Part shown: one piece after another, positions 14,511 to 22,415 of the stretch
Layout: the number at the start of each line of letters is the position of its first letter
How positions within the stretch are numbered: position 1 is the first letter of the stretch
Assembly (NCBI GenBank): GCA_023402395.1
Contig: JAEYGI010000068.1
Location: 1-28,353 of the forward strand
Direction: 5' to 3'
DNA: 28,353 bases
Source: Bacillota bacterium
GTDB taxonomy: Bacteria > Bacillota > UBA4882 > UBA8346
Position numbers and translations under genes: made by a program
The notes under the pieces: generated by a model
What the model was told of the DNA's origin: nothing
Databases searched by the model: none
Seen by the model: only the letters and a program-made list of their open reading frames with translations

Positions 14511-14539
14511 ATTTTACCCTAGGTCGCGGAGCGATTCAA
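14511..14539 (-). promoter_or_regulatory. Probable promoter of kdgK
   Basis: TTGAAT (14534-14539) and TAAAAT (14511-14516) are spaced by 17 bp on the minus strand and would give a leader of about 125 nt. A second candidate, CCGACA (14581-14586) with TACAAT (14558-14563), also at 17 bp, lies just upstream. Confidence 0.5.
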
Positions 14540-14754
14540 GCCCGTCCCGGTTGCCATATTGTAGGCGACTCACGGCGGGTTGTCGGAAAAATCTCGGTTT
14601 GACAAGGTTCAAGCACGGTTGGAACCGGAAGGAAGTCAAGCCTCTTACAGAACTTTAACAATTACTCATGGTTGTAAAGGTTTCGCGGATGGCGCGATTG
14701 AATCATTCGCCTTCGGATAAAAAAAGCGATCTTCAGGAAATAAACAATCATCAC

Positions 14755-15027
14755 ACTAAAAACCATGAACCAAGAACTAGAGGCCAACCACCAATCCCCC
14801 ATCCCCTTCCGCCAATTCTCCAAGGCTACTTGCCAATGTTCCATTGCCATCCCGCCCGGGTGAATTGGCAGATGGCTCCGGCACAATGGATCCTGACAAT
14901 TTCCAATTGGTGGATCGCAATGTTCCATTGCAAGCTGCCAATGTGGATAAGTCACTTGGCAATGTGGATAGGGCAGTCGCCAATGTGAATAAGCATCTTT
15001 GCAATGTGGATAAGCGGATTGGCGCTG
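14755..15027 (-). repeat. 21-bp-periodic array 2 (about 13 units)
   Basis: On the minus strand CATTG or AATTG recurs at fixed 21-nt steps starting at 15006, 14985, 14964, 14943, 14922 and 14901, then again at 14838 and 14817; the two units between them are degenerate. Typical units begin CATTGGCGACTG or CATTGCCAAGTG and end CTTATCCA. As in array 1, the far side decays into G-rich units (GATTGG, GGATGGGG). It begins about 50-70 nt beyond the malic-enzyme terminator on the same strand. No spacers are present, so it is not a CRISPR. Confidence 0.8.
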
Positions 15028-15073
15028 AAGCCGCGCGTGAAACCTTCCGCTCTCAGTCCGACCACCCGATAGT

Positions 15074-15099
15074 AAAAAAACCGTCCGATGGACGGTTTT
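15074..15099 (-). terminator. Rho-independent terminator of the nucleoside/malic-enzyme operon
   Basis: On the minus strand AAAACCGTCC pairs with GGACGGTTTT around a 3-nt loop, followed by a run of seven T in all. It lies about 130 nt after the malic-enzyme stop codon. Confidence 0.85.
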
Positions 15100-15230
15100 C
15101 CCCAAAAGCCGGCTGGCGCGCGCTGGTGCAAGTTCCTGATCCGCTTGCCGGGCGCAGTTGAATAATTAAAATAATAGCGGTACTCCGGAGCGCGCCGCTA
15201 AACTTTGGAAGCTGAGTGACGGCGCCGTAT

Positions 15231-16457
15231 TCACCCGATCAATCGTTGCGCCCGCTCCAGTTCAGCCTCATAGCTGGTTTGAAGCGCCGCCACCCCGCTA
15301 CGTTGCGCCGCTTCCGCCACCGCGGCGGCGATCCGGGGCGCTACGGCCCGGTTGAAAACGGACGGAATAATCAATCCCCGCTCCAAATCCGTAGCGGAGA
15401 CCGTCTCCGCCAGGGCTTCGGCGGCGGCGATCTTCATCGCCTCATTGATCGCGGCGGCCCTCACATCCAGCGCGCCGCGGAAGATGCCCGGAAAAGCCAG
15501 CACATTGTTGACCTGGTTCGGATAATCGGAGCGGCCGGTGGCGATGATCCGCGCTCCCGCCGCGCGGGCCTGCTCCGGATCGATCTCCGGCGCCGGATTG
15601 GCAAGGGCGAAGACCATGGGCTCCTTGGCCATGGTCTTGACCATTTCCGGAGTGAGCACCCCGGGCGCGGAGACTCCGATAAAGACATCGGCGCCGCGAA
15701 CCGCCTCGGCTAGCCCCCCGGTTTCCCCCGCGACGTTCAATAATTCGGCCAGTTCCCACTGGGCCGGAGTCGCGCCGGGACAACCCGGGTATAGCGCGCC
15801 CCGGCGATCGCAGGGCACAATATTAGCAAAACCGGAGTGATGCAACAATTTGCAAATGGCGGTCCCCGCCGCGCCGATCCCGTTGACGACGATCTTCAGC
15901 TCGGCCGGCTTTTTGCCGGTGAGCTTCAGCCCATTGTAAAGCGCGGCCAACACCACTACCGCCGTTCCGTGCTGGTCATCGTGGAAGACCGGAATATCGC
16001 ATTCCTGTTTCAACCGTTCCTCAATTAGGAAACATTCCGGCGCCTTGAAGTCCTCCAGATTGATCCCGCCGAATGATACCGAGATATTCTTGATCGTAGC
16101 CACGGCTTCCAATGGGTCCTGGGAATTTAAACAGATCGGAAAGGCGTCGATTCCTCCGAACTCTTTGAAGAGGACACATTTCCCTTCCATAACGGGCAGG
16201 GAAGCCTTTCCCCCGATATTGCCCAGCCCAAGCACTGCGCTGCCGTCGGAGATTACCGCCACCTGATTCCATTTGCCGGTGTAACGGTAGATCGCGTCCG
16301 GATCGCCGGCAATGACGCGGCATGGTTCGGCCACGCCCGGCGTGTAGGCCAGGCTTAAATCATGTTTGTCGCGCAACGGCACTTTCGAGTGAATCGCGAT
16401 TTTACCGCGGCACTGTTCGTGCAGATCCAATGCTTTCATCCCGATGCTTTGAACCAC
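15231..16457 (-). CDS. NAD(P)-dependent malic enzyme (short bacterial type)
   Basis: Oxidatively decarboxylates malate to pyruvate, giving CO2 and NAD(P)H in the cytoplasm. Family landmarks: SLAYTPGVAEPCR near residue 35-47, the Lys/Asp region GNIGGKASLPVMEGK, LEDFKAPECF with the metal-binding Glu/Asp, FHDDQHGTAVV, the nucleotide-binding GIGAAGTAICKLL, and FALANPAPEI. At 408 residues it is the compact form, without the phosphotransacetylase-like tail of MaeB. It begins at a GTG with GGAGG 7 nt upstream. It is the last gene of the operon, 15 bp after DUF1847. Cofactor preference (NAD or NADP) cannot be read reliably. Its place in a nucleoside operon is unusual; a malolactic-type reaction is a less likely alternative. 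Confidence 0.93.
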   Translation of the reverse strand: MVQSIGMKALDLHEQCRGKIAIHSKVPLRDKHDLSLAYTPGVAEPCRVIAGDPDAIYRYTGKWNQVAVISDGSAVLGLGNIGGKASLPVMEGKCVLFKEFGGIDAFPICLNSQDPLEAVATIKNISVSFGGINLEDFKAPECFLIEERLKQECDIPVFHDDQHGTAVVVLAALYNGLKLTGKKPAELKIVVNGIGAAGTAICKLLHHSGFANIVPCDRRGALYPGCPGATPAQWELAELLNVAGETGGLAEAVRGADVFIGVSAPGVLTPEMVKTMAKEPMVFALANPAPEIDPEQARAAGARIIATGRSDYPNQVNNVLAFPGIFRGALDVRAAAINEAMKIAAAEALAETVSATDLERGLIIPSVFNRAVAPRIAAAVAEAAQRSGVAALQTSYEAELERAQRLIG

Positions 16458-16472
16458 GTTTCTTCCTCCCCC

Positions 16473-17174
16473 TTATTCGCGGTCGCGCTCGGCCCGGGCT
16501 TTGAGCAACCGTTCATAATACGAATTTGCCGTATAGAGCGCGGCCAGCGGGTTGTGGCCCAACACCCGGTCTTTCACGGCAAAAACCGTGGTCATCGCCG
16601 TGGCATGCTTGATAAACAGCGAATCATGCCCGACGCACAGGCCGAGCAGGATGTTGAACTCCGTGCCCGCCCGGTTGAGGATCTCCGCTTGGGCGATGGG
16701 ATTGCACATCGACTCATATTCGCCGACGGTCACTTTCTCCCAATCGTTAATTCCGATCTCCTCTTTGGGGACGGCGCCGACCTTGCAGCAGACCGAAACA
16801 ACCTCAAAGCCGTGCATCTCCAGAATCCGGGCGGTTTGATGGCTTTCGCCGTGCAAGCCGACGCAAAAGGCCAACCCCAACCTGTGATAACCCAGGCGGT
16901 TTGCGAATTCGATGATCTCCTGCAGCCGGGGTTTGACCGGAAACCGGACCAGCGGCTTTTGGTCGCGGTTCAAATAACATTCCGCTTCCTGAAGCGCCGC
17001 TTGCCGCGCGAACTCCCGGATCCGGGGCTGGCAATACTGTATTCGGGCTTGCTCAAGCGCTTCCGTCTGATTCAGCGTCGGACAGCCGGGCGGCGCCTGC
17101 CCCTCCAAGGAACGGCACCGTTTGGCCTGGCTTTTCACCAGGCACATGGCGCAACGCGAAAGCTTGTCGGCCAT
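16473..17174 (-). CDS. DUF1847 protein, Cys-rich, probably metal-binding
   Basis: A 233-residue soluble protein. The N-terminus carries a cluster of cysteines (CAMC at about residues 8-11, then Cys20 and Cys31), suggesting a zinc or iron-sulfur site. Further conserved Cys and His residues occur in GLAFCVGLHGES, VVSVCCKVG, SMCNPIAQAEIL and LLGLCVGHDSLFIKHA. I recognise this pattern as DUF1847, a family of anaerobes with no proven function. It sits between the second nucleoside hydrolase (11-bp gap) and malic enzyme (15-bp gap), so it is surely co-transcribed with them. Whether it works on a nucleoside product, or as a metal or redox accessory, is unknown. Confidence 0.85.
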   Translation of the reverse strand: MADKLSRCAMCLVKSQAKRCRSLEGQAPPGCPTLNQTEALEQARIQYCQPRIREFARQAALQEAECYLNRDQKPLVRFPVKPRLQEIIEFANRLGYHRLGLAFCVGLHGESHQTARILEMHGFEVVSVCCKVGAVPKEEIGINDWEKVTVGEYESMCNPIAQAEILNRAGTEFNILLGLCVGHDSLFIKHATAMTTVFAVKDRVLGHNPLAALYTANSYYERLLKARAERDRE

Positions 17175-17185
17175 TACTTTTCCCC

Positions 17186-18175
17186 CTAAGCCGGCGATTT
17201 GCTGTGCCGGACAGCTTGCAGCACCGCCGCTTTAAACCGCCGGACGGCTGCTTCGTGATTGACGGCCACCGCAACCTTGACCACCGGCCGGCCCGACTCA
17301 GCCTCTTCCGCCGTTAGTCGCCGGCAGACCGTTTGGCCCAAGCTATGAACCCCGGCAGTTTCAATCTTGACTTCACAAGGCATGGTTTTCACCAGCTCCG
17401 GATCCAGGGCGGCCAGCAAAGCCAGCGGGTCATGAAGCGGCATTTGAGTCAAACCGCGCCGTTCCCGTTGCGCGCCGATGCAGGAAGTGATGATCCCAGA
17501 AACCAGATCGCCCAGTTCCGACCCGTCTGAAAGCAGCTCCGGAATAAACGCCGCATCAAGCAGGGTTTGGAAGGTAACATCCAATCCGACCATGGTGATC
17601 CGGGGGAAACGGTCGAAGACGATCGCCGCGGCATCCGGGTCATTGAGGATATTGGCCTCCGCCACCGGACTGACATTCCCCTGGACCCAGGCAGTCCCGC
17701 CCATGATCACCACCCCTCCAGCCAGTTCCGCGATTTCCGGATGGGTCAACACCGCCAGCGCCAGATTGGTCAGGGGCCCGGTGCATAGGATGCCGATTTG
17801 GCCGGGATGCGCGGCGATGACTTCGGCGATGAATTGAAACCCGCGGCGGTCATCGATTTTACGGTTCAACTCCGCCATTCCCCCGGAATCGCCGGAGCCG
17901 CGCTGTAAGAAGTTCATAATCGGTTCGTCGCAAGCCGAACAACCGGGCCGCGGCTGCCTGAGCAACGGGCGGTCCGCTCCGGCGGCCACCGGGACCGATT
18001 CCATCGCCAGCGCCTCGAATAATTTGACCACCACCCCGGCGCGTTCCCTGGCGGTGTAGCGCCGGCCAAAGGTTGTCACTCCGTGAAGCTTGAGTTCGCT
18101 TAATCCGGCCGCCGCGATTAACGCCAGCAGATCGTCGCCGAGGGCGTCGGTGTCCAAAAGAAGTTGCGTGCTCAT
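17186..18175 (-). CDS. Nucleoside hydrolase (inosine-uridine-preferring family), second copy
   Basis: Hydrolyses the N-glycosidic bond of ribonucleosides to give base and ribose. The calcium-binding N-terminal cluster reads DTDALGDD (Asp10, Asp14, Asp15), with AL in place of the usual PG but with ligand spacing kept. Other motifs: LCTGPLTNLALA, VVIMGGTAWVQGNVSP, AEANILNDPDAAAIVF and LHDPLALL, which provides the late Asp ligand. All metal ligands are present, so it should be active. It is clearly diverged from the copy next door, so the two probably differ in base preference. RBS AAGGAG is about 9 nt before the ATG. The gap to the upstream gene is 21 bp. Confidence 0.9.
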   Translation of the reverse strand: MSTQLLLDTDALGDDLLALIAAAGLSELKLHGVTTFGRRYTARERAGVVVKLFEALAMESVPVAAGADRPLLRQPRPGCSACDEPIMNFLQRGSGDSGGMAELNRKIDDRRGFQFIAEVIAAHPGQIGILCTGPLTNLALAVLTHPEIAELAGGVVIMGGTAWVQGNVSPVAEANILNDPDAAAIVFDRFPRITMVGLDVTFQTLLDAAFIPELLSDGSELGDLVSGIITSCIGAQRERRGLTQMPLHDPLALLAALDPELVKTMPCEVKIETAGVHSLGQTVCRRLTAEEAESGRPVVKVAVAVNHEAAVRRFKAAVLQAVRHSKSPA

Positions 18176-18196
18176 GCTCTGATGCTCCTTACGGTA

Positions 18197-19165
18197 TTAA
18201 CCAAAGACGGCCGCAATCCGCTCCACGGTCATTTTGACAAACCGTTCGCTTTCAATGCGGGTGATCAGATTGACATTGCACGGTTGCTTGGAATTGCGGC
18301 GCCGGTCGACCACGGTCATGCCCCGGGTAAAGGCGCCGGCCAGTTCGATATCGGCATGGCAGGCAAGGGATTGAAACAGCGACCGGTCGAGCAGGTAGGC
18401 GACAGCCATCGCGTCATGAAAATAGCAACCGGCATCTTCCTCGCCCCGGACGGTCCAGCGATAGTTCATCCAGGCGACCGCATTTTGATACAATGACCGG
18501 ACCACCGGCGAATCCGAATCCCGCCAGCGGGCCAAGTCCGGTTCATGAATTCGGACGCTGGTGGTGATATCCAGGCCCACCATGGTCAAGGGAATCCCGG
18601 AACGAAACACCACGTCGGCCGCTTCCGGATCATTGAACAGGTTGAACTCGGCCGCGGCGGTGATACTTCCTCCGTCCGCCGCTCCCCCCATCATCACAAT
18701 CTGTCCAATCCGGCCGGCGATCGCAGGTTCCTTGATCAGCGCCATCCCCAAATTGGTCAATGGCCCGATGGCCACGACCGTTAAGGGCTCCGACGCTTGC
18801 CGGACGGCTTCGATCAAAAAATCGACCCCCGGCAATGGATGCAATGATGAGACATATTCCGGATCCAACGGTTCGAAGTTCCGCCCTTTCTCCCGTTCCA
18901 CCAACAGTTGGGAACGGCGTCCCATCGGAACCGAACAACCCCGGGCCACCGGGATCCCGGTTCGCCCGATTTTCCGCATCAAATCGACAATGTTCTTGCT
19001 CCCGGTATCGCAAGGGACATTCCCGGCCACCGTGGTCAAACCGATCACTTCGACCTCCGGAGAAGCCAACGCCAGCAAAATGGCGACCCCGTCATCGACA
19101 TCCGCGCCGGGACTGCCGATCCCCGGATCGGTATCAATCAAAATCCTGATTGGTTGATTGCTCAT
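18197..19165 (-). CDS. Nucleoside hydrolase (inosine-uridine-preferring family), first copy
   Basis: Same reaction as its neighbour: ribonucleoside to base plus ribose. The N-terminal motif is DTDPGIGSPGADVDDGVAIL, a known variant with extra residues between the first Asp and the Asp pair. Other motifs: AIGPLTNLGMAL, IVMMGGAADGGSITAAAEFN, NDPEAADVVF and CYFHDAMAVAYLL with the final Asp ligand. Length 322 is normal. RBS AAGGAG is 6 nt upstream of the ATG. It follows the second permease after 33 bp, linking transport directly to nucleoside cleavage. Base specificity cannot be told from sequence. Confidence 0.92.
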   Translation of the reverse strand: MSNQPIRILIDTDPGIGSPGADVDDGVAILLALASPEVEVIGLTTVAGNVPCDTGSKNIVDLMRKIGRTGIPVARGCSVPMGRRSQLLVEREKGRNFEPLDPEYVSSLHPLPGVDFLIEAVRQASEPLTVVAIGPLTNLGMALIKEPAIAGRIGQIVMMGGAADGGSITAAAEFNLFNDPEAADVVFRSGIPLTMVGLDITTSVRIHEPDLARWRDSDSPVVRSLYQNAVAWMNYRWTVRGEEDAGCYFHDAMAVAYLLDRSLFQSLACHADIELAGAFTRGMTVVDRRRNSKQPCNVNLITRIESERFVKMTVERIAAVFG

Positions 19166-19198
19166 CTTGATCTCCTTATTCCCCAGATTTAGCTGCGT

Positions 19199-20038
19199 TC
19201 AGCCTTTGATTCCGGAAGAGGCCACTCCCCGCACATAAAAACGCTGCAACGGAATGACCAGCAACGCCGGGATGACCACCGCGATGGTGCAGGCGGCAAA
19301 GATCTGGCTCCACCGGACCGCGTTCTCTTCATTCAGGTCCGTAATCGCGACTTGAATCACTTTCATCGCCGGCGACCGCCCGGCGATCAGCGGCCATAAA
19401 AACGCTTCCCATTGGAAAATGAACAAGATCAATCCCGCGCTGATCACTACCGGAACCGACAGCGGAATGTAGATCTTGGAAAATATCGTCCACCACGAAG
19501 CCCCGTCAATCGTCCCGGCGTCAATATACTCCTTGGGCACTTCCAGAAAGAACTGGCGGAACAGAAAGACGGTCAAGCCATTGGCGACTCCCGGCAGAAC
19601 CAGGCCCTGATAGGTGTCAATCCACTGAAAAGCGTTCACCACCTGGTAGAGTGGGATGGATATCGCTTCAAACGGGATCATGAAGGTCACTAACACCAGG
19701 GAAAACAAGAAGTTTTTCCCTTTAAAGTCGAAGACCGCGAACGCAAAGCCGCACATGGCGTTGAAGACTAGTCCGAAAAAGACGGTGAGGCTGGTGATCA
19801 CGACCGAATTGAGCAACGCCCGGCCAAAGTTCTTTTCGATGAATACCGAATAATAGGCGCCCAAGTTCGGATTTTCCGGGAAGAACGCCTTCCAGCTGAA
19901 CGGCATCAGGTGTTCAAAGATCTGTTCATCGGTTTGAAATGAGGAGACTCCGACCCAAACGATCGGCATCAGCACCATCAATGCCAATCCGGACAGAATC
20001 AGATAGAGCAACATGTTTTTAAGCTTTTCTCCCAACAT
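19199..20038 (-). CDS. ABC sugar-type importer permease (MalG-like, CUT1 family)
   Basis: A 279-residue inner-membrane subunit with six predicted helices (first LYLILSGLALMVLMPIVWVGV; last FAACTIAVVIPALLVIPL). The EAA-type loop that docks the ATPase reads DAGTIDGASWWTIFSKIYIPL. C-terminal YVRGVASSGIKG is the usual MalG/UgpE ending. It pairs with the MalF-like permease 21 bp upstream. Although CUT1 systems mostly carry oligosaccharides, the two nucleoside hydrolases that follow directly suggest a nucleoside or similar riboside as cargo. Confidence 0.92.
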   Translation of the reverse strand: MLGEKLKNMLLYLILSGLALMVLMPIVWVGVSSFQTDEQIFEHLMPFSWKAFFPENPNLGAYYSVFIEKNFGRALLNSVVITSLTVFFGLVFNAMCGFAFAVFDFKGKNFLFSLVLVTFMIPFEAISIPLYQVVNAFQWIDTYQGLVLPGVANGLTVFLFRQFFLEVPKEYIDAGTIDGASWWTIFSKIYIPLSVPVVISAGLILFIFQWEAFLWPLIAGRSPAMKVIQVAITDLNEENAVRWSQIFAACTIAVVIPALLVIPLQRFYVRGVASSGIKG

Positions 20039-20059
20039 TCTTTTTGCGGCCCCCCTTCT

Positions 20060-20929
20060 TTAATGGTCTGATCGCAAGACGCGCAGCTCCAATCCGACGA
20101 CCACCAGAATAATCATTAAAATGGTCATGACAATCGCGCTGGAAATGCCGCGATTCCCGTAGACGAAGGCATTATTGTACGCCTCGTAGATTAAAACGTT
20201 GGTGGACATTTCCGGACCGCCGTTGGTCAGCGTAAACATCGGCACAAAGATTAAAAAGTTGGAACAAGTATCGGCCACTGTGACAAAGGCCAGCGTCCGC
20301 TTTAACATCGGAAGGGTAATCTTCAGGAAGACCTGCCAGGGACTTGCGCCATCGATTTTAGCGGCCTCATAGATCTCCTCGGGAATTCCTTGGAGCCCCG
20401 CCAGGATAAACATCATCCAATAGCCGATACTGCGCCACGAGGCAATGATCATAATGCACCACAGCGCTTGTTTGGCGCTGACCAGAAACGGTTGCGCCGG
20501 GATATGGAACCAAGCCAGGAGCGAGTTAATCAACCCGGAATTGGGATTGAGCATCAATCCCCAGATCGTGCTGGCAATGGCCAGGGAAACGGTGATCGGC
20601 AGAAAATACATGGTCCGGAAAAAACCGATCCCCTTTAATTTGTGATTGACGAGAATGCCCAGGCTTAAGGCGGCGATGATCTGAAACGGATTGACGAGCA
20701 ACGACCATTTGACGGTAATCCAAAGTGACTTCCAGAAGCTGGGGTCTTGAAACAAAAACGTATAATTGGAGAAGCCGGCCCATTTGGCGACCCCGGCGAA
20801 GTTCACCGAGGTAAAACTGGAGATAAGCGCCCAGAGAATCGGCATAATCCGAAACAGCAGCAGCCCGATCATGGCAGGCAACAAAAACAGATACGGAGTC
20901 AAGGATTCCTTTTTGATACTGATCTGCAC
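20060..20929 (-). CDS. ABC sugar-type importer permease (MalF-like, CUT1 family)
   Basis: Inner-membrane subunit with about six helices (LTPYLFLLPAMIGLLLFRIMPILWALISS at the start; AIVMTILMIILVVVGLEL at the end) and the EAA loop YEAAKIDGASPWQVFLKITLP. Start choice: GGAGG is 7 nt before a GTG at 20929 (protein begins VQISIKKESL), but only 1 nt before the ATG at 20935. A longer frame from 20974 would start inside the intercistronic hairpin, so GTG is preferred. It is the second gene of the transport set after the binding protein. Confidence 0.92.
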   Translation of the reverse strand: MQISIKKESLTPYLFLLPAMIGLLLFRIMPILWALISSFTSVNFAGVAKWAGFSNYTFLFQDPSFWKSLWITVKWSLLVNPFQIIAALSLGILVNHKLKGIGFFRTMYFLPITVSLAIASTIWGLMLNPNSGLINSLLAWFHIPAQPFLVSAKQALWCIMIIASWRSIGYWMMFILAGLQGIPEEIYEAAKIDGASPWQVFLKITLPMLKRTLAFVTVADTCSNFLIFVPMFTLTNGGPEMSTNVLIYEAYNNAFVYGNRGISSAIVMTILMIILVVVGLELRVLRSDH

Positions 20930-20954
20930 GGCCATTCCTCCCCTATCAGGAATT

Positions 20955-20989
20955 AAAAGGGGCCCGGCGTTCACGGCGGAGCCCCTTTT
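20955..20989 (-). terminator. Intercistronic stem-loop between binding-protein and permease genes
   Basis: AAAAGGGGC / GCCCCTTTT (9 bp, loop about 17 nt) ending in only four T. A weak attenuator or mRNA-stabilising hairpin here would let the binding protein be made in excess over the permeases. Confidence 0.6.
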
Positions 20990-21009
20990 GATTCCCGGTA
21001 AGACCTATT

Positions 21010-22308
21010 TTATCGATATTTCATGAGCATTTGATCGATTCTGGCAGCGGCGTTCGTCAGAGTTTGCTTGACGTCGGAACCGTTGCGGATATCTTCGAAC
21101 GCGGCGTTCAGCGTCTGCTCGTATTCAAGGTAACCAGGGGTCACCGGACGGGGAACCGCCGTGTGAAGCGACTCGTAGTTGGCCAGTTTGAAGATGTTCA
21201 GCGGGAATTTTTCATATTCCGGATTGGCTTCGATATACTCCAGGGACTTTTGGTTGGGCGGCAGATGCCCGTCGGCCTTGAACCATTCGATGCAGCCCGG
21301 AGCGATGCTCAGATAGCGGATGAACTTGGCGGCCGCCTCCTTGTTCTCGGAATAGGCGTTGAGCCCAAGACTCCAACTGCCGGTGGCCGTTACCGGCTTG
21401 CCCCCTTCGAAGTATGGATACGGAGCAAAGTCCCAATCAAGGCTGGAGGCCTCCTGAATCGTTTTCGCCTGGTATTCGACGCCCAGCATCATGGCCAGCC
21501 GGCCGCTCTTAAAGAAATTGACGGTCTCCGCCGGGGCGATTCCTTTGGGCGCTACCTTCCACTTATTAAATAAATCCTGATAAAATTGAAACGCTTTGAC
21601 CCATTTGGGGGAGTCGATGATCCCTCTGGTCTTTAATCCGTCGGGGCCGATGACTTTGGCCCCCAGGGATTGCGGCAACGGCAATAATTGATAGGCCCGG
21701 TTGACCTGAGTAAAGCAAAAACCCCATACTTCGTTGATACCGTCGTTATTCCGGTCAATGGTCAGCTTTTTGGCCAATTCCAGGACTTGTTCGTAGGTCA
21801 AACGGTCCTTCGGGTCTTTGGACAGGGGCGCGATTCCTTTTTCGGCGAACAGTTTTCTGTTATAGAATAGCACCAGCGTGGAGTTGTTCAATGGCGCGAT
21901 CATCAGTTTCTTATTCACCCTGGCCGCGTTCACGGCCGCCGGAACCCATTGCTTCTTCTCCGCGGCCGTAAAGTATTTATCCAGCGGCGTCAGATAACCC
22001 CGAAGCGTATAGGCGGAAACCAGCGGAATATCGGTGAACAGGATATCCGGAGTTTTCGATTTGGCGCCGAGCTTAACCTCGGTGATCTGGAGAATCTGGG
22101 GGTTGGGATAGAATTCCACTTTTACTTTGATCCCCGGATTTTCATTTTCAAAGGCTTTCACCATTGCCGGCATGGCTTCGGTATACGGAAGGCCGGCCAT
22201 GCAAGTCATGGTAATCTCGGTGGGACTGGCGTGCATCACCGCCGACCCCATAATCATCGCCATCAGGAGCGCGAAAAACGCCGTTCTGAACAACTTGGAC
22301 TTTTTCAT
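21010..22308 (-). CDS. Extracellular solute-binding protein of a CUT1-type ABC importer
   Basis: A 432-residue family-1 binding protein that captures substrate outside the inner membrane. The signal peptide is MKKSKLFRTAFFALLMAMIM followed by GSAVMHA, with predicted cleavage after HA and no lipobox Cys. The mature part shows MVKAFENENPGIKVKVEFY, TPDILFTDIPLV, LVLFYNRKLFAEKGI and WSLGLNAYSENKEAAAKFI, all typical of this fold. The ATG at 22308 has GGGAGGT at good spacing; an in-frame ATG at 22326 overlaps the ribosome site. First of the transport genes. No dedicated ATPase subunit is encoded anywhere in the cluster. Confidence 0.92.
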   Translation of the reverse strand: MKKSKLFRTAFFALLMAMIMGSAVMHASPTEITMTCMAGLPYTEAMPAMVKAFENENPGIKVKVEFYPNPQILQITEVKLGAKSKTPDILFTDIPLVSAYTLRGYLTPLDKYFTAAEKKQWVPAAVNAARVNKKLMIAPLNNSTLVLFYNRKLFAEKGIAPLSKDPKDRLTYEQVLELAKKLTIDRNNDGINEVWGFCFTQVNRAYQLLPLPQSLGAKVIGPDGLKTRGIIDSPKWVKAFQFYQDLFNKWKVAPKGIAPAETVNFFKSGRLAMMLGVEYQAKTIQEASSLDWDFAPYPYFEGGKPVTATGSWSLGLNAYSENKEAAAKFIRYLSIAPGCIEWFKADGHLPPNQKSLEYIEANPEYEKFPLNIFKLANYESLHTAVPRPVTPGYLEYEQTLNAAFEDIRNGSDVKQTLTNAAARIDQMLMKYR

Positions 22309-22415
22309 CTTTTTATTACCTCCCATGATTTGCTTTAATATATGGAACTCCCTTTCCTACCCGGTCATTCCCCCCTTCTTCGCATTCCATCGTTCCGGGT
22401 TCGGCCATAAATTGA

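Larger units (their letters stand above)
14380..15230. other. Intergenic region between kdgK and the malic-enzyme operon end
   Basis: 851 bp with no convincing gene. It holds the kdgK promoter candidates, the 21-bp-periodic array 2 and the malic-enzyme terminator. Frames through the array on both strands are open but rich in Trp, Cys and His, or in NVDK heptads, and none has a good ribosome site. One minus-strand frame would end in a hydrophobic, TM-like segment near 14710-14770. Confidence 0.6.

Noticed and set aside
14755..15027. CRISPR array
   Set aside because: Units are contiguous 21-mers that drift gradually; there are no spacers of unrelated sequence and no cas genes.
14662..15105. 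Minus-strand 147-codon frame ending in a TM-like segment
   Set aside because: It begins within the operon terminator, and the array part gives Trp/Cys/His-rich heptads unlike normal proteins. Kept only as part of the array description.
16362..17189. 275-codon plus-strand open frame
   Set aside because: Antisense to DUF1847 and malic enzyme; no family features.
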